From Methylobacterium sp. NEAU K (GTDB lineage: Bacteria > Pseudomonadota > Alphaproteobacteria > Rhizobiales > Beijerinckiaceae), in NCBI RefSeq assembly GCF_030700285.1, contig NZ_JAUYZJ010000014.1, positions 1-64,000 on the forward strand: 64,000 bases of DNA. Direction: 5' to 3'. Each line of letters starts with the position of its first letter. Positions within the stretch are counted from its first letter, which is position 1. The position numbers were made by a program, and so were the translations under genes. This document shows, piece by piece, positions 37,775 to 47,025 of this stretch. The notes beneath the pieces are model-generated. The model saw only the letters and a list, made by a program, of their open reading frames with translations, was not told the origin of the DNA and did no database searches.

Positions 37775-38056
37775 ATGAACAAGACCCTTCTCGCGACCGC
37801 GATCGCCGCCCTGCTGGTCGCGCCCGCATCCGCCCAGGTGATCGAGTCGCCGACCAGCACCACCGTGGTGGTCCCGCCCGGCGCGCCCGGCGTGGTGACC
37901 GGGCAATCCGATGCGACCGGCAACGAGGGCGCCGTCACCTATTCCCCGACCGGGCGCGCGGCGGACACGATCTCGAACGACTCGGCGGCGGCCGGCAACG
38001 CCGACCAGCCGTCGCTCGTCGCGCCGCAGGGCGGTGGCGGTGGCGGCGGCCGGTAG
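37775..38056 (+). CDS. Small exported hypothetical protein
   Basis: A 93-residue protein: signal peptide KTLLATAIAALLVAPASA (cleavage before Q), then a low-complexity mature part (VIESPTSTTVVVPPGAPGVV ... GRAADTISNDSAAAGNADQ) ending in a poly-Gly tail. ATG 37775 is chosen with GAGG 5 bases upstream. An ATG at 37763 is also in frame. Probably disordered in the periplasm. No family is recognised. Confidence 0.7.
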   Translation: MNKTLLATAIAALLVAPASAQVIESPTSTTVVVPPGAPGVVTGQSDATGNEGAVTYSPTGRAADTISNDSAAAGNADQPSLVAPQGGGGGGGR

Positions 38057-38083
38057 TCCGCCGCACAGGACAGGAAATCGTAG

Positions 38084-38113
38084 AGGCCGCGCCCGTCAGG
38101 GCGCGGCCTTTCT
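38084..38113. terminator. Terminator between convergent small exported gene and alaS
   Basis: An 11-bp perfect stem (38084-38094 with 38099-38109), tetraloop GTCA and the T-rich run TTTCTC follow on the plus strand. Its position between convergent stops suggests it works for the plus-strand gene and perhaps for alaS. Confidence 0.75.
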
Positions 38114-38140
38114 CGTACGGGGCAGGGAAAACGCGTCGCG

Positions 38141-40828
38141 TCAGGCCGCTGCGGTGAGGGCCTGCTCGATGGCGTCGAGGGCCGCCTCCGCGCCCGCCCC
38201 GTTGGGGCCGCCCGCCTGCGCCATGTCGCGGCGTCCGCCGCCGCCCTTTCCGCCGAGCGCGCCCGCCCCGGCCCGCACCAGCCCAACCGCGTCGTAGCGG
38301 GCGGTCAGGTCGTCGGTGACGCCGACCACGAGGCCGGCCTTGCCGTCGGCAGCCACCCCGACGACGGCGACGATGCCGGAGCCGAGGCGCTTCTTCTCCT
38401 CGTCGACGATCGGCTTGAGATCGCGCATGTCGAGCCCTTCGACGACGGAGCGCCGGAACGCGACGCCGCCGATCTCGCTCTGGCGCGCATTGGCGCCCGA
38501 TCCGGACTCGCCGCCCATCGCCAGCTTGCGGCGCGTCTCGGCGAGCTCCCGCTCCAGGCGGCGCCTGTCCTCCATCAGCGTCGCGAGGCGATCGGGCGCA
38601 TCCGAGACCGGCGCCTTGAGGATCCCGGCGAGCGCCGCGAGGGTGCGGGCTTCCTCCGCCCGGTGACGGCGCGCCGCATCGGCCGTGAGTGCCTCGATCC
38701 GGCGCACGCCCGCGCCCACCGCGCTCTCCCCGATGATGCTGATCGCCCCGATATCGCCGGTGCGCGCGGCATGGGTGCCGCCGCAGAGTTCGATGGAGAA
38801 ATTCTTCAGCCGTCCCCGTTCGGTCTCGGCGCCTTCCGCGTCCACCGGCAGGCCCATCGAGACGACCCGTACCTCGTCGCCGTACTTCTCGCCGAACAGC
38901 GCCCGCGCACCTGACGCGATGGCATCGTCCACCGCCATCAGCTTGGTCACCACAGGGGCGTTCTGGAGCAGCACCGCGTTGGCAATGTCCTCGACCCGGA
39001 CGAGTTCGTCCGCCTCGATCGGCTTGGGGTGGCTGATGTCGAAGCGCAGGCGCTCGGGGCTCACCAGAGAGCCCTTCTGGGCGACGTGGTCGCCCAGGAC
39101 CTGCCGCAGCGCTTCGTGCAGGAGGTGCGTGGCCGAGTGGTTGGCCCGGATCGCCCTGCGCCGGGCGTGGTCGACCGCCAGTTCCACCGGCTGGTCGAGG
39201 CCGAGACTCCCCTCCTCCACGCTCACATGGTGGACGAACAGGTCCCCGAGCTTCTTCTCGGTGTCGGTGACGCGCACCTTCAGGCCGGCGCCGCGGATCA
39301 GGCCGATATCGCCGACCTGGCCGCCGGATTCCGCGTAGAACGGCGTCTGGTTGACCAGCACGAGGCCGGTCTGCCCGGCGTCCAGGCGCGTCACCTCCGC
39401 GCCGTCGCGCAGCAGCGCGGTCACGATGCCCTGGGCGCTCTCGGTCTCGTAACCCAGGAACTCGGTGGCGCCGACGCGCTCGCGCAGCCCGAACCAGACC
39501 GTCTCGGTGGCGGCCTCGCCCGAGCCCTTCCAGGCCTCGCGCGCCGCCTGCTTCTGGCGCTGCATCGCCGCCGAGAAGGCGTCGGTGTCGACACCGATGC
39601 CCCGGACCTTGAGGGCGTCCTGAGTCAGATCCAGAGGAAAGCCGTAGGTGTCGTACAGGGTGAAGGCGGTGTCGCCCGAGAGCTTGTCACCCGCCTTGAG
39701 GTCGCGGCTCTCGGAATCGAGGATCGACAGGCCGCGCTCCAGAGTGCGGCGGAAGCGGGTCTCCTCCAGCTTCAGGGTCTCGCCGATCAGAGACTCCGCG
39801 CGCATCAGCTCGGGATAGGCTTGGCCCATCTCGCGCACGAGCGTCGGCACGAGGCGGTACATGGTGGGCTCGCGCGCGCCCAGGATCTCGGCATGCCGCA
39901 TGGCCCGGCGCATGATCCGGCGCAGCACGTAGCCGCGGCCCTCGTTGCCGGGCAGGACGCCGTCGGCGACCAGGAAGGACGCCGCGCGCAGGTGGTCGGC
40001 GATCACCCGGTAGGAGGCCATGGTGGCGGCCTCGGGCGCCCGCGAGACGGCGTGCGCCACCGCGTCGATCAGCGCCTTGAACAGGTCGGTGTCGTAGTTC
40101 GAGTGCACGCCCTGGAGGATCGCCGCCATGCGCTCCAGGCCCATGCCGGTATCGATCGAGGGCCGCGGCAGCGGATTGCGCACCCCCGGCTCGAGCTGCT
40201 CGTATTGCATGAACACGAGGTTCCAGAACTCGAGGAAGCGGTCGCCGTCCTCGTCGGGCGAGCCGGGCGGCCCGCCCTGGAGGGCCGGGCCCTGGTCGAT
40301 GAAGATCTCCGAGCACGGGCCGCAGGGGCCGGTATCGCCCATCTGCCAGAAATTGTCGGACGTCCCGATCCGGATGATCTTCTCGTCCGGGAAGCCGGCG
40401 ATCTTTTTCCACAGGTTCGCGGCCTCGTCGTCGTCGGCGTAGACGGTGACCAGCAGCCGGTCGGGCTTGAGGCCGAATTCCTTTGTGATCAGCGTCCAGG
40501 CAAGCTCGATGGCGCGGTCCTTGAAGTAGTCGCCGAACGAGAAGTTGCCGAGCATCTCGAAGAACGTGTGGTGGCGCGCCGTATATCCGACATTGTCGAG
40601 GTCGTTGTGCTTGCCGCCGGCCCGCACGCATTTCTGCGCCGTGGTCGCCCGATCGTAGGCGCGCTTCTCGACACCCGTGAAGACGTTCTTGAACTGCACC
40701 ATGCCGGCGTTCGTGAACATCAGCGTGGGATCGTTCTTCGGGACGAGGCTCGAAGAGGGCACGACCTCGTGTCCCGCACGCGCGAAGAAGTCGAGGAAGG
40801 TCGACCGGATCTCGTTGACGCCGCTCAT
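38141..40828 (-). CDS. alaS: Alanyl-tRNA synthetase
   Basis: Charges tRNA-Ala in the cytoplasm. The protein is 895 residues, full length. N-terminal class II motifs include [34 protein letters not shown] and FSFGDYFK. The editing domain carries [16 protein letters not shown] and [13 protein letters not shown] (zinc and editing residues), and the C-terminal oligomerisation segment is Gly-rich ([19 protein letters not shown]). The ATG at 40828 agrees with family starts. Confidence 0.98.
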   Translation of the reverse strand: MSGVNEIRSTFLDFFARAGHEVVPSSSLVPKNDPTLMFTNAGMVQFKNVFTGVEKRAYDRATTAQKCVRAGGKHNDLDNVGYTARHHTFFEMLGNFSFGDYFKDRAIELAWTLITKEFGLKPDRLLVTVYADDDEAANLWKKIAGFPDEKIIRIGTSDNFWQMGDTGPCGPCSEIFIDQGPALQGGPPGSPDEDGDRFLEFWNLVFMQYEQLEPGVRNPLPRPSIDTGMGLERMAAILQGVHSNYDTDLFKALIDAVAHAVSRAPEAATMASYRVIADHLRAASFLVADGVLPGNEGRGYVLRRIMRRAMRHAEILGAREPTMYRLVPTLVREMGQAYPELMRAESLIGETLKLEETRFRRTLERGLSILDSESRDLKAGDKLSGDTAFTLYDTYGFPLDLTQDALKVRGIGVDTDAFSAAMQRQKQAAREAWKGSGEAATETVWFGLRERVGATEFLGYETESAQGIVTALLRDGAEVTRLDAGQTGLVLVNQTPFYAESGGQVGDIGLIRGAGLKVRVTDTEKKLGDLFVHHVSVEEGSLGLDQPVELAVDHARRRAIRANHSATHLLHEALRQVLGDHVAQKGSLVSPERLRFDISHPKPIEADELVRVEDIANAVLLQNAPVVTKLMAVDDAIASGARALFGEKYGDEVRVVSMGLPVDAEGAETERGRLKNFSIELCGGTHAARTGDIGAISIIGESAVGAGVRRIEALTADAARRHRAEEARTLAALAGILKAPVSDAPDRLATLMEDRRRLERELAETRRKLAMGGESGSGANARQSEIGGVAFRRSVVEGLDMRDLKPIVDEEKKRLGSGIVAVVGVAADGKAGLVVGVTDDLTARYDAVGLVRAGAGALGGKGGGGRRDMAQAGGPNGAGAEAALDAIEQALTAAA

Positions 40829-41056
40829 CGGGGCAGAACTCTAGCAGGGCTCAAAGGACTGGGCCGCCACCTGTTTCAGGCGAGGCCCGCTTGGCGCCCT
40901 CTTAAGGAGGGAACCGGCGCGAGTCACGGGCGCCCCGCCGCGAAATCACCCCGCCCGCCCCACGGCCGCCACAAGCGCGGCCGTGTTGTCGCCACATCTG
41001 TCAAGCGATGGTGAGTCCGTGGCGCCGTCAAGGGCGCGTGAGGATTCGGATCAACG

Positions 41057-42223
41057 ATGCAGGGCCGCGCGGTCGGATCGCTGAAGAACGCCACGGGCAA
41101 GCGGGGCCAGTTCGGGTCCGGCCGGACCGATGTCATCACGGCTCAGCCGGTGCTGGGCCGCGCCCACGGCAGCCGTTCGGCGCTGTTCCGCTCGGTCATG
41201 ACCGTCTCCCTGATCGCCGGCGGGCTCAGCGCCGCGCTGATCGGGTCGGGGATCGACCTCGGCAAGGTCGGCCTGCCCCATGCGGTCTCCCCGGCGGAGG
41301 CCGCCACCGAGATCGCGATGCCGCGCCCGCGCATCCACACCGTGGCTCTCGGCGACGAGCTGGAGCGGACGCCGCTGCGCGCCTCGGCGAGCTTCGCCGC
41401 CGTGCACGACCTCGATACCGCCATCGGGTCGAACGGCGTCGACCGCGTATCCTACGACTTCCTGCTCTCGGAGAGTTCCGGCGGCGATCCGAACGACATC
41501 CTCGAGTTCGGCCCGATGAAGATCCGGCGCCACCTCGTGCAGACGATCGTGCGCGCGGCCCAGGCGGTCCAGACCGATCCGGTCCTGCTCATGGCGGTCG
41601 CCGACAAGGAATCGAGCTTCGTCACCGCGGTCCAGGCGAAGACCTCCTCGGCCACCGGCCTGTACCAGTTCATCGAGCGCACCTGGCTCGGCGTGGTGCG
41701 CGACTTCGGCGCCAAGTACGGGCTGGAGAAGGAGGCGGCGCTGATCACCGCGGATGCCAACGACCGGCCGGTGATCACCGACCCGGCCGAGCGCGTCCGC
41801 GTGCTGGAAATGCGCCGCGACCCCTACCTCTCGGCCCTGATGGCCGGCGAGATGCTGAAGCGCGACGCCGCCCGCATCGCCCAGCGAATCGGCCGCGAGC
41901 TTTCCCTCGGCGAGGTCTACCTCGCCCACTTCCTCGGCCCGGACGATGCCGGGGAGTTCCTGGCCAACGTCGTGAACAAGCCGGCCGCCGCCGCCGCCGC
42001 GCTGCTGCCCGGCCCCGCCCGGGCCAACCGCTCGATCTTCTTCGCCGCCGGCCGCTTCGTCGGGCGCGGCCGCCACCGCAAGCCCGCGAGCCTCTCGGTG
42101 GCGCAGGTCCACGAGAAGTTCGAGGCGATGATGAGCACGCGCGGAACGCGCTACCAGAACGTCCGGGCCGTGTCGGGGATCATGGCCTACGCGGACGCCG
42201 AGGCCGGGATCGCCACGCAATAA
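41057..42223 (+). CDS. Transglycosylase SLT-domain protein
   Basis: A 388-residue probable lytic transglycosylase that cleaves peptidoglycan. The N-terminal cytoplasmic tail is followed by a signal anchor (RSVMTVSLIAGGLSAALIGSG, near residues 45-65). The SLT goose-lysozyme-like motif is at about 180-215 (AVADKESSFVTAVQAKTSSATGLYQF split around the catalytic Glu of DKESSF, then IERTWL). YLAHFLGPDDAGEFL is the matching downstream motif. It is divergent from alaS with a 228-base gap. Related alphaproteobacterial proteins have this N-terminal membrane anchor. Confidence 0.85.
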   Translation: MQGRAVGSLKNATGKRGQFGSGRTDVITAQPVLGRAHGSRSALFRSVMTVSLIAGGLSAALIGSGIDLGKVGLPHAVSPAEAATEIAMPRPRIHTVALGDELERTPLRASASFAAVHDLDTAIGSNGVDRVSYDFLLSESSGGDPNDILEFGPMKIRRHLVQTIVRAAQAVQTDPVLLMAVADKESSFVTAVQAKTSSATGLYQFIERTWLGVVRDFGAKYGLEKEAALITADANDRPVITDPAERVRVLEMRRDPYLSALMAGEMLKRDAARIAQRIGRELSLGEVYLAHFLGPDDAGEFLANVVNKPAAAAAALLPGPARANRSIFFAAGRFVGRGRHRKPASLSVAQVHEKFEAMMSTRGTRYQNVRAVSGIMAYADAEAGIATQ

Positions 42224-42340
42224 CGCGTCGGTGCGGATCGCGATTCGCAGGCCGGCGCGCAACTCGCCGCGCGTTACCGACTTTCCTCCCCAAGCGCCGT
42301 GCTCTCGCGCGGCGTGACACGGAAACTTCGGGGGGAGTTC

Positions 42341-42937
42341 TTGAGAAAGCCTCAGACGAGCGCATCCATGCCGCTCACCGATACGCTCGCGCCGGGCATC
42401 CCGCTCGACCAGATCGGCCAGACCCTCGCGTCGATCTACGACGACCTCGTCTCGGAGGGCGTGCCCGAGCACCTCGCCGCCCTGGTGCGCCGTGTCCGGC
42501 AGACGGATGCCGAAACGACGATGCCGCACGCGGCGGATTTGCACGTGGCCCAGGCCCGGCAGCCGCGCCTCGCGCTCGTGGTCGAGGATGAACCGGAAGT
42601 CCGCGCGCTCGCCGAGACGCTGCTGGAAGAGACGGAACTGGATGTGGTCGGCTGCGACAGCGCCGAGGCGGCGCTGTCGGTCCTGCAGGCAAGGGGCGGC
42701 GACGTGGCCCTGGTCTTCGCCGACGTGCGGCTCGCGGGCCAGATGGACGGGCTGCAGCTCGCCCGGGCGGTCGCGACCCTCTGGCCGCGGGCGCGCCTGG
42801 TGATCACGTCGGGCCACGGCGTGCTCCGGCCGGAATTGCCGACCGAGGCCGTGTTCATCGCCAAGCCCTGGCGCGCCCTCGACGTGCTGCTCGAGGCCGA
42901 GCGGGCGACGGCGGATCCGGCGCCTCCCGTCTCGTGA
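42341..42937 (+). CDS. Response regulator receiver protein with NepR-like N-terminal segment
   Basis: A 198-residue protein. TTG 42341 is chosen because GGGGGAG lies 4 bases upstream. ATG 42368 is the alternative. Residues about 20-55 (IGQTLASIYDDLVSEGVPEH and onward) resemble NepR, the anti-sigma factor of the alphaproteobacterial general stress response, whose core reads IGxxLRxxYDxxVxExxPDR. Residues about 70-185 are a receiver domain with acidic pocket VVEDEPE, phosphoacceptor Asp128 (VFADVRL), Ser in VITSGH and Lys175 (IAKPW). There is no output domain after the receiver. A phosphorylation-controlled anti-sigma or decoy is a plausible inference. No kinase is adjacent. Confidence 0.8.
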   Translation: MRKPQTSASMPLTDTLAPGIPLDQIGQTLASIYDDLVSEGVPEHLAALVRRVRQTDAETTMPHAADLHVAQARQPRLALVVEDEPEVRALAETLLEETELDVVGCDSAEAALSVLQARGGDVALVFADVRLAGQMDGLQLARAVATLWPRARLVITSGHGVLRPELPTEAVFIAKPWRALDVLLEAERATADPAPPVS

Positions 42938-43057
42938 CGTCCCGATTTAAGCGCGGCATCCGGCAGAGCTGAGGCCGCACGGCCTCGGCGCCAGCGGCGA
43001 CGGGCCCGGCCCTTGCATCGCGCCCGATGTGTCGGCGCGAGCCCGGAGCCCCTGAGT

Positions 43058-43987
43058 TTGCCGATCCTGTCCGTCCGTCACCGCACGGTCTACCGATACC
43101 GGCGTCCGGTCGCCTTCGGCGAGCACCGGATCATGTTCCGGCCCCGCGACAGCTACGACCAGCGCCTGATCGAGGCGACGCTCGAGATCAGCCCCGAGCC
43201 GGCCGCGCTGCGCTGGATGTTCGACGTCTTCGGCAACTGCGTGGCGGTGGCGACCTTCGACACCCGCGCGGAAACCCTGACCTTCGCGTGCGGCATCACC
43301 CTCGACCACACGCCCGAGCATGCCCCGGTCTTCCCCCTCGCCCCGCACGCGACCCATTACCCGTTCGGCTACGGCGCCGAGGACATGCCGGACCTCGCCC
43401 GCTCGATCGAGCGGCAATGGCCGGATCCGCGCCACGAGGTCGATGCCTGGGCGCGCAGCTTCATCCCGGCGGACGGCCGGATCCCCACCCAGGAATTGCT
43501 GGCCGACATGACCCGCAGCGTGCGGGCCCACTTCACCTATCTCGGCCGCCCCGAGAAGGGCGTGCAGGATCCGCTGACCACCCTGCGCGGCAAGCGCGGC
43601 TCGTGCCGCGACTTCGCGGTGCTGATGATGGAAGGGGTCCGGGCACTCGGCATGGCCGCCCGATTCGTGTCCGGATACCTCTACAACCCCCGCAACGACC
43701 GGGCGCGCCACGTCGGCGGCGGCTCCACCCATGCGTGGCTGCAGGTCTACCTGCCGGGAGCGGGCTGGATCGAGTTCGACCCGACCAACGGGATCGTCGG
43801 CAACCGCGACCTGATCCGCGTGGCGGTGACCCGCGATCCGGCCCAGGCCGTGCCGCTGCACGGCTCGTTCTTCGGGCTGGCCAGCGACGACCTCGGCATG
43901 CGCGTCGACGTCGATGTGGTCGAGCTGCCCGAGGACGAAGCGAAAACGCGCGGATTCCAGGGGCCCGCGCCGCCGATGGCGCGTTGA
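43058..43987 (+). CDS. Transglutaminase-like cysteine protease-fold protein
   Basis: A 309-residue protein starting at TTG 43058. An N-terminal beta-sandwich region (LSVRHRTVYRYRRPVAFGEHRIMFRP) typical of the bacterial transglutaminase family precedes the catalytic core: RGSCRDFAVLMMEGVRALG (Cys), GGSTHAWLQVYLPGAGW (His) and FDPTNG (Asp), so the triad is complete. No signal peptide is seen, so it is cytoplasmic. These proteins are probably peptidases or amidohydrolases. The specific substrate is unknown. A second family member follows 68 bases later on the same strand. Confidence 0.9.
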   Translation: MPILSVRHRTVYRYRRPVAFGEHRIMFRPRDSYDQRLIEATLEISPEPAALRWMFDVFGNCVAVATFDTRAETLTFACGITLDHTPEHAPVFPLAPHATHYPFGYGAEDMPDLARSIERQWPDPRHEVDAWARSFIPADGRIPTQELLADMTRSVRAHFTYLGRPEKGVQDPLTTLRGKRGSCRDFAVLMMEGVRALGMAARFVSGYLYNPRNDRARHVGGGSTHAWLQVYLPGAGWIEFDPTNGIVGNRDLIRVAVTRDPAQAVPLHGSFFGLASDDLGMRVDVDVVELPEDEAKTRGFQGPAPPMAR

Positions 43988-44055
43988 GCCTCGGCCCCGG
44001 AGCGAGCATGCGTGGCGGACCCGCGCGAATTGCGAGAGAACAGCAGGTAGCCGCG

Positions 44056-44874
44056 ATGAAGATCAGGACGGGTTTCGATATCGCCTTCAGCGTGGCTCAG
44101 CCGACCCCGATGATCCTGATGTTGAGCGTCCACCCGTCCCGGATGCCCGACGTTCTGACGCCGCACGTGATCGGCTTCGACCCGCCGATCCCGGCGCACG
44201 AATACCGGGACGCCTTCGACAACATCTGCCACCGCATCCTCGCGCCGCCGGGCCTGCTGACGATCTCGGCCGACTTCACGGTCCAGGATTCCGGCCTGCC
44301 CGATCCGGTGGCGCCCGGCGCCCGCCAGATCCCGGTTCAGGACCTGCCGGACGAGGTCATGGTCTACCTGCTGGGCTCCCGCTACTGCGACACCGACAAG
44401 CTGTCGCAGACGGCCTGGTCGCTGTTCGGGGGCACGGCGGAGGGCTGGGCGCGGGTGCAGGCGATCGTCGAATACACCCATGACCGCATCCGCTTCGACT
44501 ACCAGCGCGCCGACGCCACCCGCACCGCCCACGACGGTTTCATGCAGCGCGAGGGCGTGTGCCGGGACTTCGCGCATCTCGCCGTCACGTTCTGCCGGTG
44601 CATGAACATCCCGGCCCGCTACGCCACCGGCTATCTCGGCGACATCGGCGTACCCAAGGACCCGGCGCCGATGGACTTCTCGGCGTGGTTCGAAGTCTAT
44701 CTCGAGGGTCCCCACGGCGCGCGCTGGTACACGTTCGATGCCCGGCACAACTGCCCGCGCATCGGCCGGATCGTCATGGCGCGCGGGCGCGACGCAACCG
44801 ACTGCGCGATCTCGACGAATTTCGGCTACGCCCACCTGGCACGCTTCGACGTCCACACCGACGAGGTGGACTGA
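44056..44874 (+). CDS. Transglutaminase-like protein lacking the catalytic histidine
   Basis: A 272-residue paralogue of the upstream gene, beginning MKIRTGFDIAFSVAQPTPMI. The core has the Cys motif EGVCRDFAHLAVTFCRCMN and the Asp motif YTFDARHNCPRIG, but the position usually read as HAW is FSAW (MDFSAWFEVY), so the catalytic His is missing. I recall the same DFSAW form in rhizobial homologues, so it is probably a family trait rather than a local mutation. Activity may be altered or absent. It is probably co-transcribed with the preceding gene. Confidence 0.88.
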   Translation: MKIRTGFDIAFSVAQPTPMILMLSVHPSRMPDVLTPHVIGFDPPIPAHEYRDAFDNICHRILAPPGLLTISADFTVQDSGLPDPVAPGARQIPVQDLPDEVMVYLLGSRYCDTDKLSQTAWSLFGGTAEGWARVQAIVEYTHDRIRFDYQRADATRTAHDGFMQREGVCRDFAHLAVTFCRCMNIPARYATGYLGDIGVPKDPAPMDFSAWFEVYLEGPHGARWYTFDARHNCPRIGRIVMARGRDATDCAISTNFGYAHLARFDVHTDEVD

Positions 44875-45034
44875 CGCCTTCGGGTGAGGCCCGGCCGAGC
44901 CCGTCGCCCGAAACCCGGCACGGGCGAGGCCGCTTACGTATTCCCCCACCTTACAAAATCTTCATCGGGGCGTGGAACTGCCAGCCTATGCTCACGCTTG
45001 TAATGGCAAAGGTTACTGCACAGGTAGGCTCCCC

Positions 45035-45682
45035 ATGAAGACCTCGGTCACCGCGCTCGCCGCACTCCTCGGCGCCGCTGTTCTTGCCGCTTCGCCGGCA
45101 CTCGCGGCCTCATCCTACGATCCGTTCGGCACGAACGGCGCCGATGACTATTACTCGGACCAGGGCCAGTATGGCTACCAGGGCACCTACGCGCCGGGCT
45201 ACGGCCAGGGCGTGCAGGCTGCGCCGCAGGCGCAGGTCCAGCCGATCCCCCGGGAGACCGTGGCGTTCAACGCGCCCTACGCACCGGGCACGATCGTGGT
45301 CTCCACGGCAGAGCGGCGCCTGTACTATGTGCTCGGCAACGGCGAGGCGATTCGCTACGGCGTCGGCGTCGGCCGGCCGGGCTTCAGCTGGAGCGGATCC
45401 AACACGATCACCGCCAAGCGCGAGTGGCCGTCCTGGACGCCTCCGAAGGCGATGATCGCCCGACGCCCGGACCTGCCGCGCTACATGGCTGGCGGCATCG
45501 AGAACCCCCTCGGCGCCCGCGCCATGTACATCGGCCACACCGAGTACCGGATCCACGGCTCCAACGAGCCGGACACGATCGGCCAAGCCGTGTCGTCGGG
45601 CTGCATCCGCATGACCAACGACGACGTCACCGACCTCTACGAGCGCGTCAAGGTCGGGGCCCGGGTCGTGGTCCTGAACTGA
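45035..45682 (+). CDS. L,D-transpeptidase (YkuD family)
   Basis: A 215-residue exported enzyme making 3-3 peptidoglycan crosslinks or anchoring outer-membrane proteins. Signal peptide: MKTSVTALAALLGAAVLAASPALA. A Tyr/Gly/Gln-rich linker (about 25-75) precedes the YkuD domain: PGTIVVSTAERRLYYVLGNG, then YRIHGSNEPDTIGQAVSSGC, whose His and Cys (SSGCIRM) are the active-site pair. The start is ATG 45035. Homologues are controlled by LdtR in related bacteria, and an LdtR-like gene lies at 17952. Confidence 0.93.
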   Translation: MKTSVTALAALLGAAVLAASPALAASSYDPFGTNGADDYYSDQGQYGYQGTYAPGYGQGVQAAPQAQVQPIPRETVAFNAPYAPGTIVVSTAERRLYYVLGNGEAIRYGVGVGRPGFSWSGSNTITAKREWPSWTPPKAMIARRPDLPRYMAGGIENPLGARAMYIGHTEYRIHGSNEPDTIGQAVSSGCIRMTNDDVTDLYERVKVGARVVVLN

Positions 45683-45809
45683 CCCTTCCGCCGATCGACC
45701 TGCGCGGACGCCGCGCCGGCGTCGGCGACTCTCGGAAGCCTGCCTGAATCTGCCGAGCCGCGTCGCCCCACCGGGCGGCGCGGTCTCGCCGTGGCGTCAC
45801 CTGTGCGGT

Positions 45810-46181
45810 TCAGGGCACCACGCGGCCGACGGCCGTCTGCGGCGGGCTGAAGGAAGCGATCGGAAGATCGCAGAAACAGCGCACACCGAGGGGACGGGGC
45901 CCCGGCAGCGGGCAGGAGAACGGCTTCGGCCCGGTGATGCCCTGCTGCACGGCATCGCAGTTGAAGCCTACGGGCTGGCGCTCGCGGCGGCGCGGCGCCG
46001 GGCGGTAGCCGCGCTCGTAACCCGGATCCTCGTAACCCGGCGGCGGGGCGCCATAGGCGGGCCCCTCGACATATTGGGCCAGCGCGGACGGCGCCGGAAG
46101 CGCGGCCGCGAGCGCCAGCGCGGCAACCGCGAGCCTGAACGGGGCCCGCAGCCCGGATCGGCCGTATGAGATGAGGCGCAT
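45810..46181 (-). CDS. Small exported Cys- and Pro-rich protein
   Basis: A 123-residue protein from ATG 46181: signal peptide RLAVAALALAAALPAPSALA (cleavage before Q), a Gly/Pro/Tyr-rich stretch (GAPPPGYEDPGYERGYRP), then a Cys-containing tail with FNCDAV, FSCPLPGP and VRCFCDLP, which could form two disulfides. No family is recognised. The open frame continues upstream without similarity. Confidence 0.7.
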   Translation of the reverse strand: MRLISYGRSGLRAPFRLAVAALALAAALPAPSALAQYVEGPAYGAPPPGYEDPGYERGYRPAPRRRERQPVGFNCDAVQQGITGPKPFSCPLPGPRPLGVRCFCDLPIASFSPPQTAVGRVVP

Positions 46182-46250
46182 CCCTGAACCTTTCGCTCGA
46201 AGCAGGCCCATCGCGCCCGCTCCGGCGGCTCTCGGCGGCAATACCGGCGA

Positions 46251-46288
46251 AAACGAGACGGCCCGCCCCGGATACCGGAAGCGGGCCG
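46251..46288 (-). terminator. Terminator downstream of the phasin gene
   Basis: On the minus strand CGGCCCGC (46288-46281) pairs with GCGGGCCG (46266-46259), followed by TCTCGTTTT. It begins 27 bases after the phasin stop. Confidence 0.6.
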
Positions 46289-46314
46289 CCGAATCGATCG
46301 CTGACGCGTGGACG

Positions 46315-46803
46315 TCAGTGCGTCGAGCGGTCGGCGGCGTCCTGGGCGTTGTGCGCCGTCTGCTTGGCGGCGTCCTGACCCTGCTCCATGGCCTTGCGGG
46401 CCTCGTCGGCACCCTGCTGCATGGCCGACTTGGCACGCTCGGCGCCCTGCTGCATCGCGCTCTGGGCGAGGCCGCTGAACTCCTTCGCCTGCGCCTGGAT
46501 GGCGGCGAACTGGCTGCGGACGAACTCGGCCTGGTGCTGCATCGCCTCCTGCATGTCCTTGGCGCGGACGAGCTTCTGCGCCAGATCGAACGCGGCGTTC
46601 ACGTTCTGCTCAGCGTATTCGAAGCCCCGCGAGGACACGTCCTGCGCGTTGGTGCGCGCGACCTCGGCCGATCCCTGCACGGTATCGGCGGTGCGACGGG
46701 CGGCCCCGATGAAGCTGTCGAACGCCTTGCGGGCCTGCTCGACGCTCTTCTCGGCGAAGTCGCGCATCTCGGTCGGAACTTCGTAGTTCGGGGGGGTGTT
46801 CAT
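46315..46803 (-). CDS. Phasin family protein
   Basis: A 162-residue amphipathic all-helical protein that coats polyhydroxybutyrate granules. It begins MNTPPNYEVPTEMRDFAEKS. The phasin pattern EQARKAFDSFIGAARRTADT is followed by long heptad-like helices and a C-terminal repeat, AMQQGAERAKSAMQQGADEA. ATG 46803 has AGGAG upstream, and a longer open frame is ignored. A TTGTGC/GCACAA dyad 38 bases upstream fits the PhaR operator, so repression by PhaR and release by PHB is likely. Confidence 0.92.
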   Translation of the reverse strand: MNTPPNYEVPTEMRDFAEKSVEQARKAFDSFIGAARRTADTVQGSAEVARTNAQDVSSRGFEYAEQNVNAAFDLAQKLVRAKDMQEAMQHQAEFVRSQFAAIQAQAKEFSGLAQSAMQQGAERAKSAMQQGADEARKAMEQGQDAAKQTAHNAQDAADRSTH

Positions 46804-46840
46804 GCGTCGTCTCCTCTCATATTCGGCTGTTGATGGCGCT

Positions 46841-46855
46841 TTGTGCAATGCACAA
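46841..46855. promoter_or_regulatory. Probable PhaR operator upstream of the phasin gene
   Basis: TTGTGC-AAT-GCACAA, a perfect 6-bp dyad with a 3-base spacer, contains the TGC-N3-GCA core reported for the PHB-responsive repressor PhaR in alphaproteobacteria. It lies 38 bases upstream of the phasin start codon, where promoter and operator would overlap. Confidence 0.65.
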
Positions 46856-47025
46856 TATCCGATTCTTCGCCATATGCCACCCGCGCCAACGGCATTAAGG
46901 TTGACATGAGGTAAACGTGTGACGGTTGGCGCAAGAGTCCAGCGTCGCGCCGGGCGCGCCTTTACAATAGGGCTACGGTTACGCGTGTTTCTCAGGCAAA
47001 GCGGGCCTGGGACGAGGGACAGCGT

